NCBI GenBank assembly: GCA_000517005.1
Contig: KI912090.1
Coordinates: forward strand, 32,240-96,239
From: Microvirga lupini
GTDB lineage: Bacteria; Pseudomonadota; Alphaproteobacteria; Rhizobiales; Beijerinckiaceae
Reading direction: 5' to 3'
DNA length: 64,000 nt
In this document: positions 16,342 to 24,855 of the stretch, piece by piece
Layout: the number at the start of each line of letters is the position of its first letter
Numbering within the stretch: position 1 is the stretch's first letter
Notes under the pieces: generated by a model
Told to the model about the DNA's origin: nothing
Database searches by the model: none
What the model saw: the letters and a program-made list of their open reading frames with translations, nothing else
Position numbers and translations under genes: made by a program

Positions 16342-17518
16342 GCCTGCTTCGGCTTCATGATGCGGAAGCTCAAAGTGAACGCCACAATCCCGCAGGCCAC
16401 GATGGCGCTGACCATCGAAAGCGGCGTGCCGTCGTAGAAGGCGCTGACGAGAATGATGATCAGGGCGCCCGTGCTGAGCTGCAAGGTGCCCATGAGCGCC
16501 GAAGCGGTCCCGGCCACCGGGCCATGCTCCTCGAGCGCGAGCACGGCCGTCGAGGGAATGACGTAGCCGAGGCAGCCGAACGACACGAAGAGCAGTCCCC
16601 AGAGAATATAGGCGTTGTCGACGCCGAGGATCGTGAGCACGAACAACAGGATCACCAAAGCGGCAAAGCCGGAGATCGCGGTTCTCACCACCCGCTCGGC
16701 ACCGAACCGGCGCATGAAGATGCTGTTGAACTGCGCACTGCCGATGAAGGCGATGGCGTTCGACGCGAAGACCATGCTGTAGGCCGAGGGCGTCAGGCCG
16801 AAATGCTCGATGAAGATGACGGATGAGCCGGCAAGATAAGCAAAGAAACTCGCCTGGCTGAAGCCGCCGATGAACGCGAGCCCCAGGAAGCGCCGATCCT
16901 TCAGAAGACTTCTGTAGGTGGCAAAGGCATGCGCAATGCCTTTTCTGTCCGCATCCGGCTTGTGGGTTTCCGGCAGGAGGAAGAGGACGACGGCAAGGCC
17001 CACGAGGCCGATTGCGGCAATGGCCCAGAAGATCGCGCGCCAGCTGAAGATGCCGTCAATGTGCTGCCGGCCAGAGGCGCCAGGATGGGAGAAACGCTGA
17101 AGACCAGCATCGTCGTTGCCATCAAGCGGGCTGCCTCGTGCCCGGTATGCAGATCGCGAATGATGGCGCGGGGAATCACCATGGCCGCGCAGGACCCGAC
17201 GCCCTGCAGGAATCGAAAGACAATCAGCGTTTCCACATTGGGCGCGAAGCTGCAGCCGATGCCTGCCAGAATGAAAAGGCCCAACCCGAAATAGAGCGGC
17301 GGCTTGCGGCCGAACCGATCCGAGAGTGGCCCATAGGCGATCTGGCAGACCGCAACCGCCAGAAAGAAGCTCATCAGGCTCATCTGCACGGCGCTGACAT
17401 CGACCTGAAACTCGCGGGCAATGGCCGGGAAGGACGGCAGATACATGTCGATGGCGAAAGGCCCGACAGCGGAGAGCATGCCGAGGACCAGCGCGTTACG
17501 CAAAAAGACGGACTTCAT
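16332..17518 (-). pseudogene. Bcr/CflA-type MFS drug-resistance transporter, split by a frameshift
   Basis: The two halves of a 12-helix Bcr/CflA transporter lie in different frames. The N-terminal part (from ATG 17518) encodes PFAIDMYLPSFPAIA, the loop motif GPLSDRFGRKP and RFLQGVGSCAAMVIPRAI, then LVFSVSPILAPLAG, after which the frame becomes nonsense. The C-terminal frame resumes with IFSWRAIFWAIAAIGLVGLA and VLFLLPETH and continues to the stop at 16332. A single missing base near 17063-17071 explains the shift, since adding one base rejoins both halves into about 395 residues. Either a recent inactivating mutation or a sequencing error; no other damage is visible in either half. Confidence 0.8.
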
Positions 17519-17867
17519 GGAGAAAGGCTTTCGTAGCCCCGGCCGACGAGCCGAGATTGAGAAAACGGCCTGCCCCAGGGGAACAGGTCAAGCAATGCGG
17601 ATGGAGAAAGGTCCCGGCTCACCTCGGGCCAGGAGCACCGGAGGACGTACGCTGCTTGTAAGCCCTCAAACGCCCGGGTTCAAGACGGCCATCGTTCGAC
17701 ATCGGATTATAGTCCGCTCTGGAAGTAATGCTTACTCTTCGTTAACCATGAATGGTCATAGCTGATTAACCATCCAGCCGGGTGGGCTGATCCGCAAAAG
17801 ACCCGTCCCTCATGCGTGGCAGCCCGACGCGGCTGACCGGCTGGCCCCAGAGTTATCAAAGTCCTTC
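17519..17867. promoter_or_regulatory. Intergenic region upstream of bcsN with two CtrA half-sites
   Basis: No gene is seen in these 349 bases. TTAACCAT occurs twice on the plus strand, at 17742-17749 and 17766-17773, 24 bases apart; it is the half-site form recognised by the alphaproteobacterial cell-cycle regulator CtrA (full site TTAA-N7-TTAA). The first overlaps a small palindrome, ACCAT-GA-ATGGT (17745-17756). They lie about 95-125 bases before bcsN, so control of the cellulose operon is plausible. I could not pick a convincing -35/-10 pair. Confidence 0.5.
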
Positions 17868-18836
17868 ATGACCGCTTCGATGCCCCCGAATCAGACGAGC
17901 CTCAGCGGTTCGCGGTCCACACGACACTCCGATTCCTTCCGTCGGGGGCCGGTCAGCCTTCACACCGCACTGAATTGTCTTGCTGCCGGGGCTGTCCTGA
18001 TGACGGTATCGGCCTGCGCGGGCCGCTCGGATCTGGGTTACGCGAGCCTCATGTCGGAAGTTCCGGCAACGCGGGCAATCGTCGTTCCTCCGCCCGGCGG
18101 CCCCTCCGTGGTCGCGGTTTTGCAGCAGCAGTACCAGAACGGCCTTTCGCAGGAGATTGCCCTTTCGACGGCTTCCCTGACCACAGATCAGAACGCTTTC
18201 TATGTCAGCCTGCTCAACAACACGGCCGGCAACATGGAGATCCCGGACACCCTGTCCCTGCCTTCCCTGTCTCCGGACCGGATCCAGAGGGAGATGGAGG
18301 AACGGATACCGGGCGTCGAGATGGAGACCTCGCTGGTCTACGTGCAGAACAAGTTCGGCCCCTTCGGCTTCGCCACCGGGCGCTCGTCCGCGGGCGATCT
18401 GTGCCTTTATGCCTGGCAGCAGATCGAGCCCGGCGAACCCGCTATCTTCGTACCGGGGGGAGCCGTCTCGGTCCGCCTGCGTCTGTGCGATGCGGATGCC
18501 AGCGTGGATCAGCTGCTGCGCGTGTTCTACGGCTACACGATCGCAGCCTATTACCGCCAGGAATCCTGGAATCCCTACGGAGACCCGCCCTCCCCGCCCG
18601 CTCATTTCGGGGAAAAGGATGCCCCCATGTATCCCCTGGGCCTCGCCGATGGCGCAGGAAGCACCACAGTCGTCCGTCGGCGGAGCATCTCGCAGGGAAC
18701 GCATCGGGCCGCCCCATCCGCCCAAGCGCCCGGGCGCATGATCGACAAGGACACAGTCCCCCCGCCTGCTGCCGTTCCGTCGGAAACAGCACCGCCGGCC
18801 GGCTACCCGGTTGTCCCGCCACCTCCGACGCAATAA
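17868..18836 (+). CDS. bcsN: Cellulose biosynthesis lipoprotein BcsN
   Basis: This 322-residue protein resembles BcsN, a cellulose-operon protein specific to alphaproteobacteria whose exact role is not established. A long N-terminus is followed by a hydrophobic segment and a lipobox ending in VSAC with cysteine C50, so it is probably a lipoprotein. The middle domain has LNNTAGNMEIPD and AGDLCLYAWQQIE, with several cysteines. The C-terminal 60 residues are proline-rich and probably disordered. It is the first gene of the bcs operon, 119 AT-rich bases before bcsA. Identification rests on sequence resemblance plus context. Confidence 0.75.
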   Translation: MTASMPPNQTSLSGSRSTRHSDSFRRGPVSLHTALNCLAAGAVLMTVSACAGRSDLGYASLMSEVPATRAIVVPPPGGPSVVAVLQQQYQNGLSQEIALSTASLTTDQNAFYVSLLNNTAGNMEIPDTLSLPSLSPDRIQREMEERIPGVEMETSLVYVQNKFGPFGFATGRSSAGDLCLYAWQQIEPGEPAIFVPGGAVSVRLRLCDADASVDQLLRVFYGYTIAAYYRQESWNPYGDPPSPPAHFGEKDAPMYPLGLADGAGSTTVVRRRSISQGTHRAAPSAQAPGRMIDKDTVPPPAAVPSETAPPAGYPVVPPPPTQ

Positions 18837-18997
18837 CGGAAGATAAAATCAAGTTACGTTATTTCGTACAATAACATTCTATTTACCGCTGTGACATTAG
18901 GCCTAAGCAACGCTGTCGATATATTAATAGACCCGTTTTTAGTCTTGAATTAAGCGTGCGATCTCCCACGCAAACCTTCGAGCCGAGAATCCAGACG

Positions 18998-21193
18998 ATG
19001 CGAACGGGTCTTATCGTGGCCTTTTGGGCTGTGGCGGCGGTATTGATCGTCTCGATTGTTGCTCTCCCCATCAGCCTCCAGGCACATCTTGTTGCGGGCC
19101 TCACGGTCGTGGCCTGCATGATCATCCTCAAGTTCTTCCGCGCCCAAGGCATCTGGCGACTGATCGCCCTGGCGCTCGGCACCGCCATCGTGCTGCGCTA
19201 CGTCTTCTGGCGCACCACCAGCACGATCCCGCCGATCACCGAGGTCGCCAGCTTCATTCCGGGCTTTCTGCTTTATCTGGCCGAGATGTACAGCGTCATG
19301 ATGCTGTTCCTGAGCCTTTTCGTGGTGTCGAGCCCGCTGAAGTCACGCAAAGCGCCTCAAATCGACCCGCAGAACCTGCCGACCGTCGACGTCTTCATTC
19401 CGAGCTACAACGAGAGCGCCGATCTGCTGGCGACAACCTTGGCGGCGGCGAAAGGCATGACCTATCCGGCGGACAAGGTCACGGTCTGGCTTCTCGACGA
19501 CGGCGGCACGGACGAGAAGTGCAATTCGAGCAACGCGAACGGCGCGCATCAGGCGCGCGAACGCCGTGCGGAACTGCAGGCTCTCTGCGCCGCCATGGAC
19601 GTGAAATACCTGACCCGGGCGCGAAACCTGCATGCCAAGGCCGGTAACCTCAACAACGGCCTCGAGCACTCGACCGGCGATCTGGTCGCCGTCTTCGATG
19701 CCGATCATGCCCCTGCGCGCAGCTTCCTCACGGAGACGGTCGGCTATTTCACCACGGACAAGAGCCTGTTTCTGGTTCAGACCCCGCACTTCTTCATCAA
19801 TCCCGATCCTCTGGAGCGCAATCTCGGCACGTTCCAGACCATGCCGTCCGAAAACGAGATGTTCTACGGCGTCATCCAGCGCGGCCTGGACAAGTGGGAC
19901 GCGGCTTTCTTCTGCGGCTCGGCGGCCGTGCTCCGGCGCGAGGCCCTGCAGGAAACCAACGGGTTCAGCGGCGTCAGCATCACCGAGGATTGCGAGACCG
20001 CCCTCGACCTCCATTCCCGCGGCTGGTCGAGCGTCTACGTGGACAAGCCGTTGATCGCCGGCCTGCAGCCGGACAGCTTCGCCAGCTTCATCGGCCAGCG
20101 CTCGCGCTGGGCGCAAGGGATGATGCAGATCCTGCGCTACAAGTTTCCGCCCTTCAAGCGCGGGCTCAAGCTGTCGCAGCGCCTCTGCTACATGTCGAGC
20201 AGCATGTTCTGGCTGTTCCCGTTTTCGCGTTTCTGCTTCCTCGTCTCGCCGCTGTGCTACCTCTTCTTCTCGCTCGAGATCTTCACCGCATCGGGAGGCG
20301 AGTTCTTCGCCTATACGTTCACCTACATGATGGTGAACTTCATGATGCAGAACTATCTCTACGGCCGCTATCGCTGGCCGTGGATTTCGGATCTCTACGA
20401 GTACATCCAGACGATCTATCTGCTGCCGGCCGTAGTGTCGGTGATCGCCAATCCCAGCAAGCCCACCTTCAAGGTCACGGCGAAGAACGAGTCCATGGAG
20501 GAAAGCCGCGTCTCGGAACTTGGAACACCGTACTTCATCATCTTCGGCATCCTGATCCTCGGCGTCATCGCCACCGGCGTCCGGGTCTGGGCGGAGCCTT
20601 ACAAGGCGGACCTCACTCTGGTGACCGGCGCCTGGAACGTTCTCAACCTCATCATCGCAGGCTGCGCCTTGGGCGTGGTGTCGGAGCGGGCCACGCGGCG
20701 CCAGAGCCATCGGGTTCGCGTCGAGCGGCCCTGCCGCTTCATCATGGGGGACGAGATCATCGATGCGGTCCTCAAAGATGTCTCGGTCGGCGGCGCAAGG
20801 GTTCACGTTCCGCCTTCCGCCGAGCCGAAGCTGAAGAAGGGAGCGTCGGGCACGCTCGAATTCCAGCCCTTCTCCAGCCTTCCCGTCCAGCATCTGCCGA
20901 TGGAAATCCGCAAGGTCGGCATGGACGACAGGGGCCTGCTGCTCGGCTGCCGTTTCATGATCGAAAAGCCCGAACATCGCCGGATGATCGCCGATCTCGT
21001 CTTCGCCAACGCGGATCAGTGGAGCGAATTCCAAAAGAACCGACACCATGACATCGGCGTTCTTCGCGGTACGCTCTGGTTCTTCATGGTCGCGTTCTAT
21101 CAGACGGGACGGGGCCTCTCCTATTTCTTCGGCCTGCAGAAGATCGGCACCTCAAACCCTCCGGCGCCGTCCGTGGCCTCGGCCGTCAAGTAG
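18998..21193 (+). CDS. bcsA: Cellulose synthase catalytic subunit with PilZ domain
   Basis: This inner-membrane processive glycosyltransferase (GT2) polymerises UDP-glucose into beta-1,4-glucan and exports it. From ATG 18998 it has 731 residues. Membrane helices flank a cytosolic catalytic core with all the D,D,D,QxxRW motifs: D167/D168 in LLDDGG, D234 and D236 in FDADHAP, D331 in TEDCETA, and QRSRW at 367-371. A PilZ domain follows, with RxxxR at 568-572 and DVSVGG from 594, so activation by cyclic di-GMP is expected. A GTG at 18956 is an alternative start; the first hydrophobic helix begins just after 18998, which favours the later one. Confidence 0.95.
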   Translation: MRTGLIVAFWAVAAVLIVSIVALPISLQAHLVAGLTVVACMIILKFFRAQGIWRLIALALGTAIVLRYVFWRTTSTIPPITEVASFIPGFLLYLAEMYSVMMLFLSLFVVSSPLKSRKAPQIDPQNLPTVDVFIPSYNESADLLATTLAAAKGMTYPADKVTVWLLDDGGTDEKCNSSNANGAHQARERRAELQALCAAMDVKYLTRARNLHAKAGNLNNGLEHSTGDLVAVFDADHAPARSFLTETVGYFTTDKSLFLVQTPHFFINPDPLERNLGTFQTMPSENEMFYGVIQRGLDKWDAAFFCGSAAVLRREALQETNGFSGVSITEDCETALDLHSRGWSSVYVDKPLIAGLQPDSFASFIGQRSRWAQGMMQILRYKFPPFKRGLKLSQRLCYMSSSMFWLFPFSRFCFLVSPLCYLFFSLEIFTASGGEFFAYTFTYMMVNFMMQNYLYGRYRWPWISDLYEYIQTIYLLPAVVSVIANPSKPTFKVTAKNESMEESRVSELGTPYFIIFGILILGVIATGVRVWAEPYKADLTLVTGAWNVLNLIIAGCALGVVSERATRRQSHRVRVERPCRFIMGDEIIDAVLKDVSVGGARVHVPPSAEPKLKKGASGTLEFQPFSSLPVQHLPMEIRKVGMDDRGLLLGCRFMIEKPEHRRMIADLVFANADQWSEFQKNRHHDIGVLRGTLWFFMVAFYQTGRGLSYFFGLQKIGTSNPPAPSVASAVK

Positions 21194-21202
21194 AGGTATA
21201 TC

Positions 21203-23761
21203 GTGCGTCGGGTCTTGATCTCCTCTCTACTGGCCATTCAGGCGCTCAGTGCGCAGAACGCTCTCGCACAGGCGCCTTTCAGCATGTCGCCCGGCGCGCC
21301 GAGCTCTTCCCCGGCGACCCGGCCTGCACAGCAGCAGGAACCGGCGCAACAGGCTCCGTCGGCAGCCCCTTTCGAGATGCGCCAGCCAGGCGCGACGCCC
21401 CCGACGCCGCCTCCCGCCGCACAGCCTGCGCCGCCCGCCGGCACCACAACGCCTTTCACCATAAACCCCCAGCGTCCGGCCCCGGCATCTCCCCCGGCGC
21501 AGACCGGGTCAGCTCCTGCCAGACCCGCAACGGGAGCCCTGGCGCCCCGCAACGCTGCGCGCATCGAACGCCCCGTCCTTCCCTTCGAAACAATCCGCCT
21601 CGAGGGTGAGACGGATGCGAGATCCTGGACCGTTCACCTCACCCAGGACGAGGCAGCGAGCGGCGCCAGCATCGCGCTCGGCTATAAGAACGCCGTCGTG
21701 GTGATGCCCGAAGGATCGCGCCTGAGGGTTGCGATCAACGGCGAAGCCGTCATCGACACGCCGATCTCGTCGTCCAGCGACATCAAGCGCGTGACCGCCT
21801 CGATCCGCCCCGGCCTCCTGCGGGCGGGGCAGAACATCATCCGCATGGAAGCCTTCCAGCGCCACCGGACGGACTGTACCATTGAGGCCACCTACGAGCT
21901 TTGGACGGATGTGGACTCGGCTTCCACGAAGCTCGTCTTCGCCGAAGGCGCCACCAAGACATTGCGCGGCCTTGACGATCTGCCTGCCGTCGGCGTCGAC
22001 AATACGGGGGTGACGACGATCCGGGTGGTCGCCCCCAAGATCTACCGCCCCGAAATCCGCGACCGACTGCTGCGCCTCGTGCAGCTCGTCGCCCTCCGCG
22101 GACGCTATGCCCATCCCGTGATCCAGGTGGTGGAATCCGATCCCGGTCCCTCTCCCGTCGGCACGATCAAGGTAGCGATGGGCCTGGCCAGCGAGCTGCG
22201 CGGCCTGATTGCGGGCGTGCCGGATGCCGCCACGATCCAGCCGCTGACCATGATGATGCAGGAACCAGGCTCCCTGGGTTCCACCCTGGTCGTTTCCGGG
22301 CCGACCTGGCAGGATCTCGACACGGCCATCGGCATCGTCGGAACGCGCGGCATCAACGCCGCACAGGCCGACCGCGGCATGATCGACACCGCCTCGTGGC
22401 AATGGCCGGAAGTTCCGACCGCCTTCGGCGCGCACTCCTTCCGCTTTGCGGATCTCGGCGTGCCGACGCAGGAATTCTCCGGTCGGCGGCTGAAGACCAG
22501 GTTTTCCATCAACCTGCCCCCGGATTTCTACGCCACGGAATATGGCGAGGCCGTCCTGCATCTGGACGCAGCTTACACGTCGGCCGTGCGGCCGGGCAGC
22601 TATGTCAACGTGTTCGTCAACGGCATGATCAGCACGCAGATGACGATCACCTCGCAAGGAGACATCGTCCGGCGGCATAACATCAGAGTGCCTCTCAAGA
22701 ACTTCAAATCCGGGCTCAACCACATCACCGTTGAGGCCATCCTGCTGACGGATGCCGATGAGCGCTGCGCGCCAGGCGAGACCTTGTCCGAGACCAACCG
22801 CTTCGTCCTGTTCGACACCAGCACGATCGAGTTTCCGACCTATGGGCGCATCGGACGCCTGCCGGATCTTGCCGTCCTGAGCGCAGGCCGCTTCCCGGAC
22901 GAGGATCTTCCGACGACTGTGGTTCTGGCCCGGCCCGATCCCCTGAACTATTCTGCAGCCGGCACCCTGCTCGCCCGCATGGCGCGCAGCGCCGGTTCTC
23001 CTGTGCGCGCGCAGTTCGCAAACGCAGCCTCGGCGGACGACGAATCCGTGCTTTTCATCGGCGCCGTCGATCAGATCCCCGCAGGCCTGCTCAACCGCGT
23101 GAAGGTGTCGGAGCACCTGCGCATGATCTGGCCTTCGACGCCGACAGCGGGTGATAGGCCCGGCCAGCAGATGGCCAGCACGGATTTCAGCCTTCCCGCC
23201 GCTCAGGTCTCTCCGGACCGCTTGGCCACCGCCTCGACGGACGAGATCCGCAAGCGCTGGTCGGAAACATTCCAAAGGCGCGGCATTCTTCAGCAGACGA
23301 TCGGCACCGTGCAGGACTGGCTGGAAAAGACATTCAGCCTCTCTCTCAGTTCCCTGTCGCTGGACGAGCGCACCGATGCGCCCTACGAGCCGCCGCAGCG
23401 CGCTTCCCTGCTGGTTGCGCAAAGCCGCACCGAAGCATCCGGGGTCTGGACCCTCGTGACGGCCCGAACGGACAAGGCTCTAGCGGAGGAAACGGCTCGT
23501 CTGGCCAACCCGATGCTCTGGTCGCAGGTCGCAGGGCGCGCCATCGCGCTCGAGCCCAGGGAGATGAAGCTGCAGGTCGAACCCATCAAGGACTATCGCT
23601 TCGTGCAGACGCAGCCACCGTCCCTGGCGAACCTGCGCCTCGTCGCGGCAAACTGGATGTCCGCCAACATTCTCCCCTACGCCCTTCTCATGCTGGCTTG
23701 CTGTACGTTCCTGGGCATTGCAACCTCTCTGCTCCTGAACCGCCTGGGACGCCGGTCATGA
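21203..23761 (+). CDS. bcsB: Cellulose synthase periplasmic subunit BcsB
   Basis: BcsB is the periplasmic partner of BcsA that guides the emerging glucan chain and is anchored by a C-terminal membrane helix. This 852-residue protein starts at GTG 21203 with an AGAGG ribosome binding site nine bases after bcsA. It has a signal peptide (cleavage near ALAQA), an unusual proline- and alanine-rich linker of about 85 residues (to about residue 110), and then the carbohydrate-binding and flavodoxin-like repeats of the family. A terminal hydrophobic segment (LPYALLMLACCTFLGIA) is the tail anchor. Its stop overlaps the bcsZ start. Confidence 0.93.
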   Translation: MRRVLISSLLAIQALSAQNALAQAPFSMSPGAPSSSPATRPAQQQEPAQQAPSAAPFEMRQPGATPPTPPPAAQPAPPAGTTTPFTINPQRPAPASPPAQTGSAPARPATGALAPRNAARIERPVLPFETIRLEGETDARSWTVHLTQDEAASGASIALGYKNAVVVMPEGSRLRVAINGEAVIDTPISSSSDIKRVTASIRPGLLRAGQNIIRMEAFQRHRTDCTIEATYELWTDVDSASTKLVFAEGATKTLRGLDDLPAVGVDNTGVTTIRVVAPKIYRPEIRDRLLRLVQLVALRGRYAHPVIQVVESDPGPSPVGTIKVAMGLASELRGLIAGVPDAATIQPLTMMMQEPGSLGSTLVVSGPTWQDLDTAIGIVGTRGINAAQADRGMIDTASWQWPEVPTAFGAHSFRFADLGVPTQEFSGRRLKTRFSINLPPDFYATEYGEAVLHLDAAYTSAVRPGSYVNVFVNGMISTQMTITSQGDIVRRHNIRVPLKNFKSGLNHITVEAILLTDADERCAPGETLSETNRFVLFDTSTIEFPTYGRIGRLPDLAVLSAGRFPDEDLPTTVVLARPDPLNYSAAGTLLARMARSAGSPVRAQFANAASADDESVLFIGAVDQIPAGLLNRVKVSEHLRMIWPSTPTAGDRPGQQMASTDFSLPAAQVSPDRLATASTDEIRKRWSETFQRRGILQQTIGTVQDWLEKTFSLSLSSLSLDERTDAPYEPPQRASLLVAQSRTEASGVWTLVTARTDKALAEETARLANPMLWSQVAGRAIALEPREMKLQVEPIKDYRFVQTQPPSLANLRLVAANWMSANILPYALLMLACCTFLGIATSLLLNRLGRRS

Positions 23762-24855
23762 CGATCCGAATGCCTCGGCCTCTTCAGCTCCTGCCCTGGC
23801 TCTTTGCCGCCTTCTTCCTTCTCGTGGCGTCGATGGCATTCTCTCAGAGCCTCTCCGTCCAGCCTTTGAACCTAGTAGGCACCATTTCTCCGGCTGATTG
23901 GGAGGCTTATCGCTCCCGATTCGTGGAGGACAACGGGCGCGTGGTTGATACGGCCAACGGCAATATCAGCCACAGCGAGGGGCAGGGATACGGTTTGCTG
24001 CTAGCCCTGGCTGCGGGCGACAGACGCTCCTTCGAGCAGATCTGGAACTTCACCTTTACCGAACTTCTCATCCGGGACGATGGCCTGGCCGCTTGGAAAT
24101 GGGATCCCAGCAGCAAGCCGCGGGTCACCGACCGCAACAATGCAAGCGATGGCGATCTTCTCATCGCCTATGCGCTGGCGAAGGCGGGCGCAGTCTGGCA
24201 GGAACCCCGCTACAGGACAGCCGCGCAGAAGCTCGCCAAAGCCATCGGCAAGAACACGTTCAGCCGCAGCGGACGATCTATGATTCTCCTGCCCGGCGCC
24301 CAGGGCTTCGGTGCCGGCGATCGCCCCGATGGTCCGGTCATCAATCTCTCCTACTGGGTCTTCGAAACCTTTCCGGTGCTGGCGGCCCTCGCGCCCGAGT
24401 ATGAATGGAGCCACGTCTGGCGGGACGGCGTGATGCTGCTGCAGCAGGCGACCTCGGGCCGCGTCAGGCTTCCTGCCGACTGGATCTCGCTTCAGAATGG
24501 GCTCCAGCCTCAACCGGCGGATGGCTTTCCTCCCGAGTTCGGTTACAACTCGTTAAGGATACCGCTTTACCTGTTGAGAGCAGGGATGACTGACATGGAG
24601 TGGCTGAGGGCTCTCAAGCAGCGCTGGTCTGCGGAGAACGAAGGAGTTACCGTGGTCAATGTGGTGACCGGACAGGTCCGGGAGCGACTAACCGATCAGG
24701 GCTACGCCATTCTGCCCGCAGCTCTCGCCTGTGCGCTTGACGGAACACCTGTTCCAGAAGCGCTGAAGACCTTCGAGCCGAGCCTCTATTACCCGTCGAC
24801 CCTGTATCTTTTGGCGAAATCCCTGCTCGGTGAAAAATATCCGCAATGCGTCTAG
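23758..24855 (+). CDS. bcsZ: Cellulase of the cellulose operon (GH8 endoglucanase BcsZ)
   Basis: BcsZ is the periplasmic endo-1,4-beta-glucanase that trims cellulose during synthesis. The 365-residue chain begins with a signal peptide (cleavage about MAFSQ, residue 30). Glycoside hydrolase family 8 hallmarks follow: SHSEGQGYGLLLAL with the acid Glu74, NNASDGDLLIAYAL with Asp131, and aromatic residues for glucan binding (WKWDP). The ATG overlaps the bcsB stop (ATGA), so it is translationally coupled. Earlier in-frame ATG codons lie inside bcsB and are unlikely. Length is normal for the family. Confidence 0.93.
   Translation: MTIRMPRPLQLLPWLFAAFFLLVASMAFSQSLSVQPLNLVGTISPADWEAYRSRFVEDNGRVVDTANGNISHSEGQGYGLLLALAAGDRRSFEQIWNFTFTELLIRDDGLAAWKWDPSSKPRVTDRNNASDGDLLIAYALAKAGAVWQEPRYRTAAQKLAKAIGKNTFSRSGRSMILLPGAQGFGAGDRPDGPVINLSYWVFETFPVLAALAPEYEWSHVWRDGVMLLQQATSGRVRLPADWISLQNGLQPQPADGFPPEFGYNSLRIPLYLLRAGMTDMEWLRALKQRWSAENEGVTVVNVVTGQVRERLTDQGYAILPAALACALDGTPVPEALKTFEPSLYYPSTLYLLAKSLLGEKYPQCV

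Noticed and set aside
19343..21049. 568-codon minus-strand frame
   Set aside because: Antisense to bcsA, whose full catalytic motifs make the plus strand coding.
21509..23422. 637-codon minus-strand frame
   Set aside because: Antisense to bcsB, without domain or start signals.
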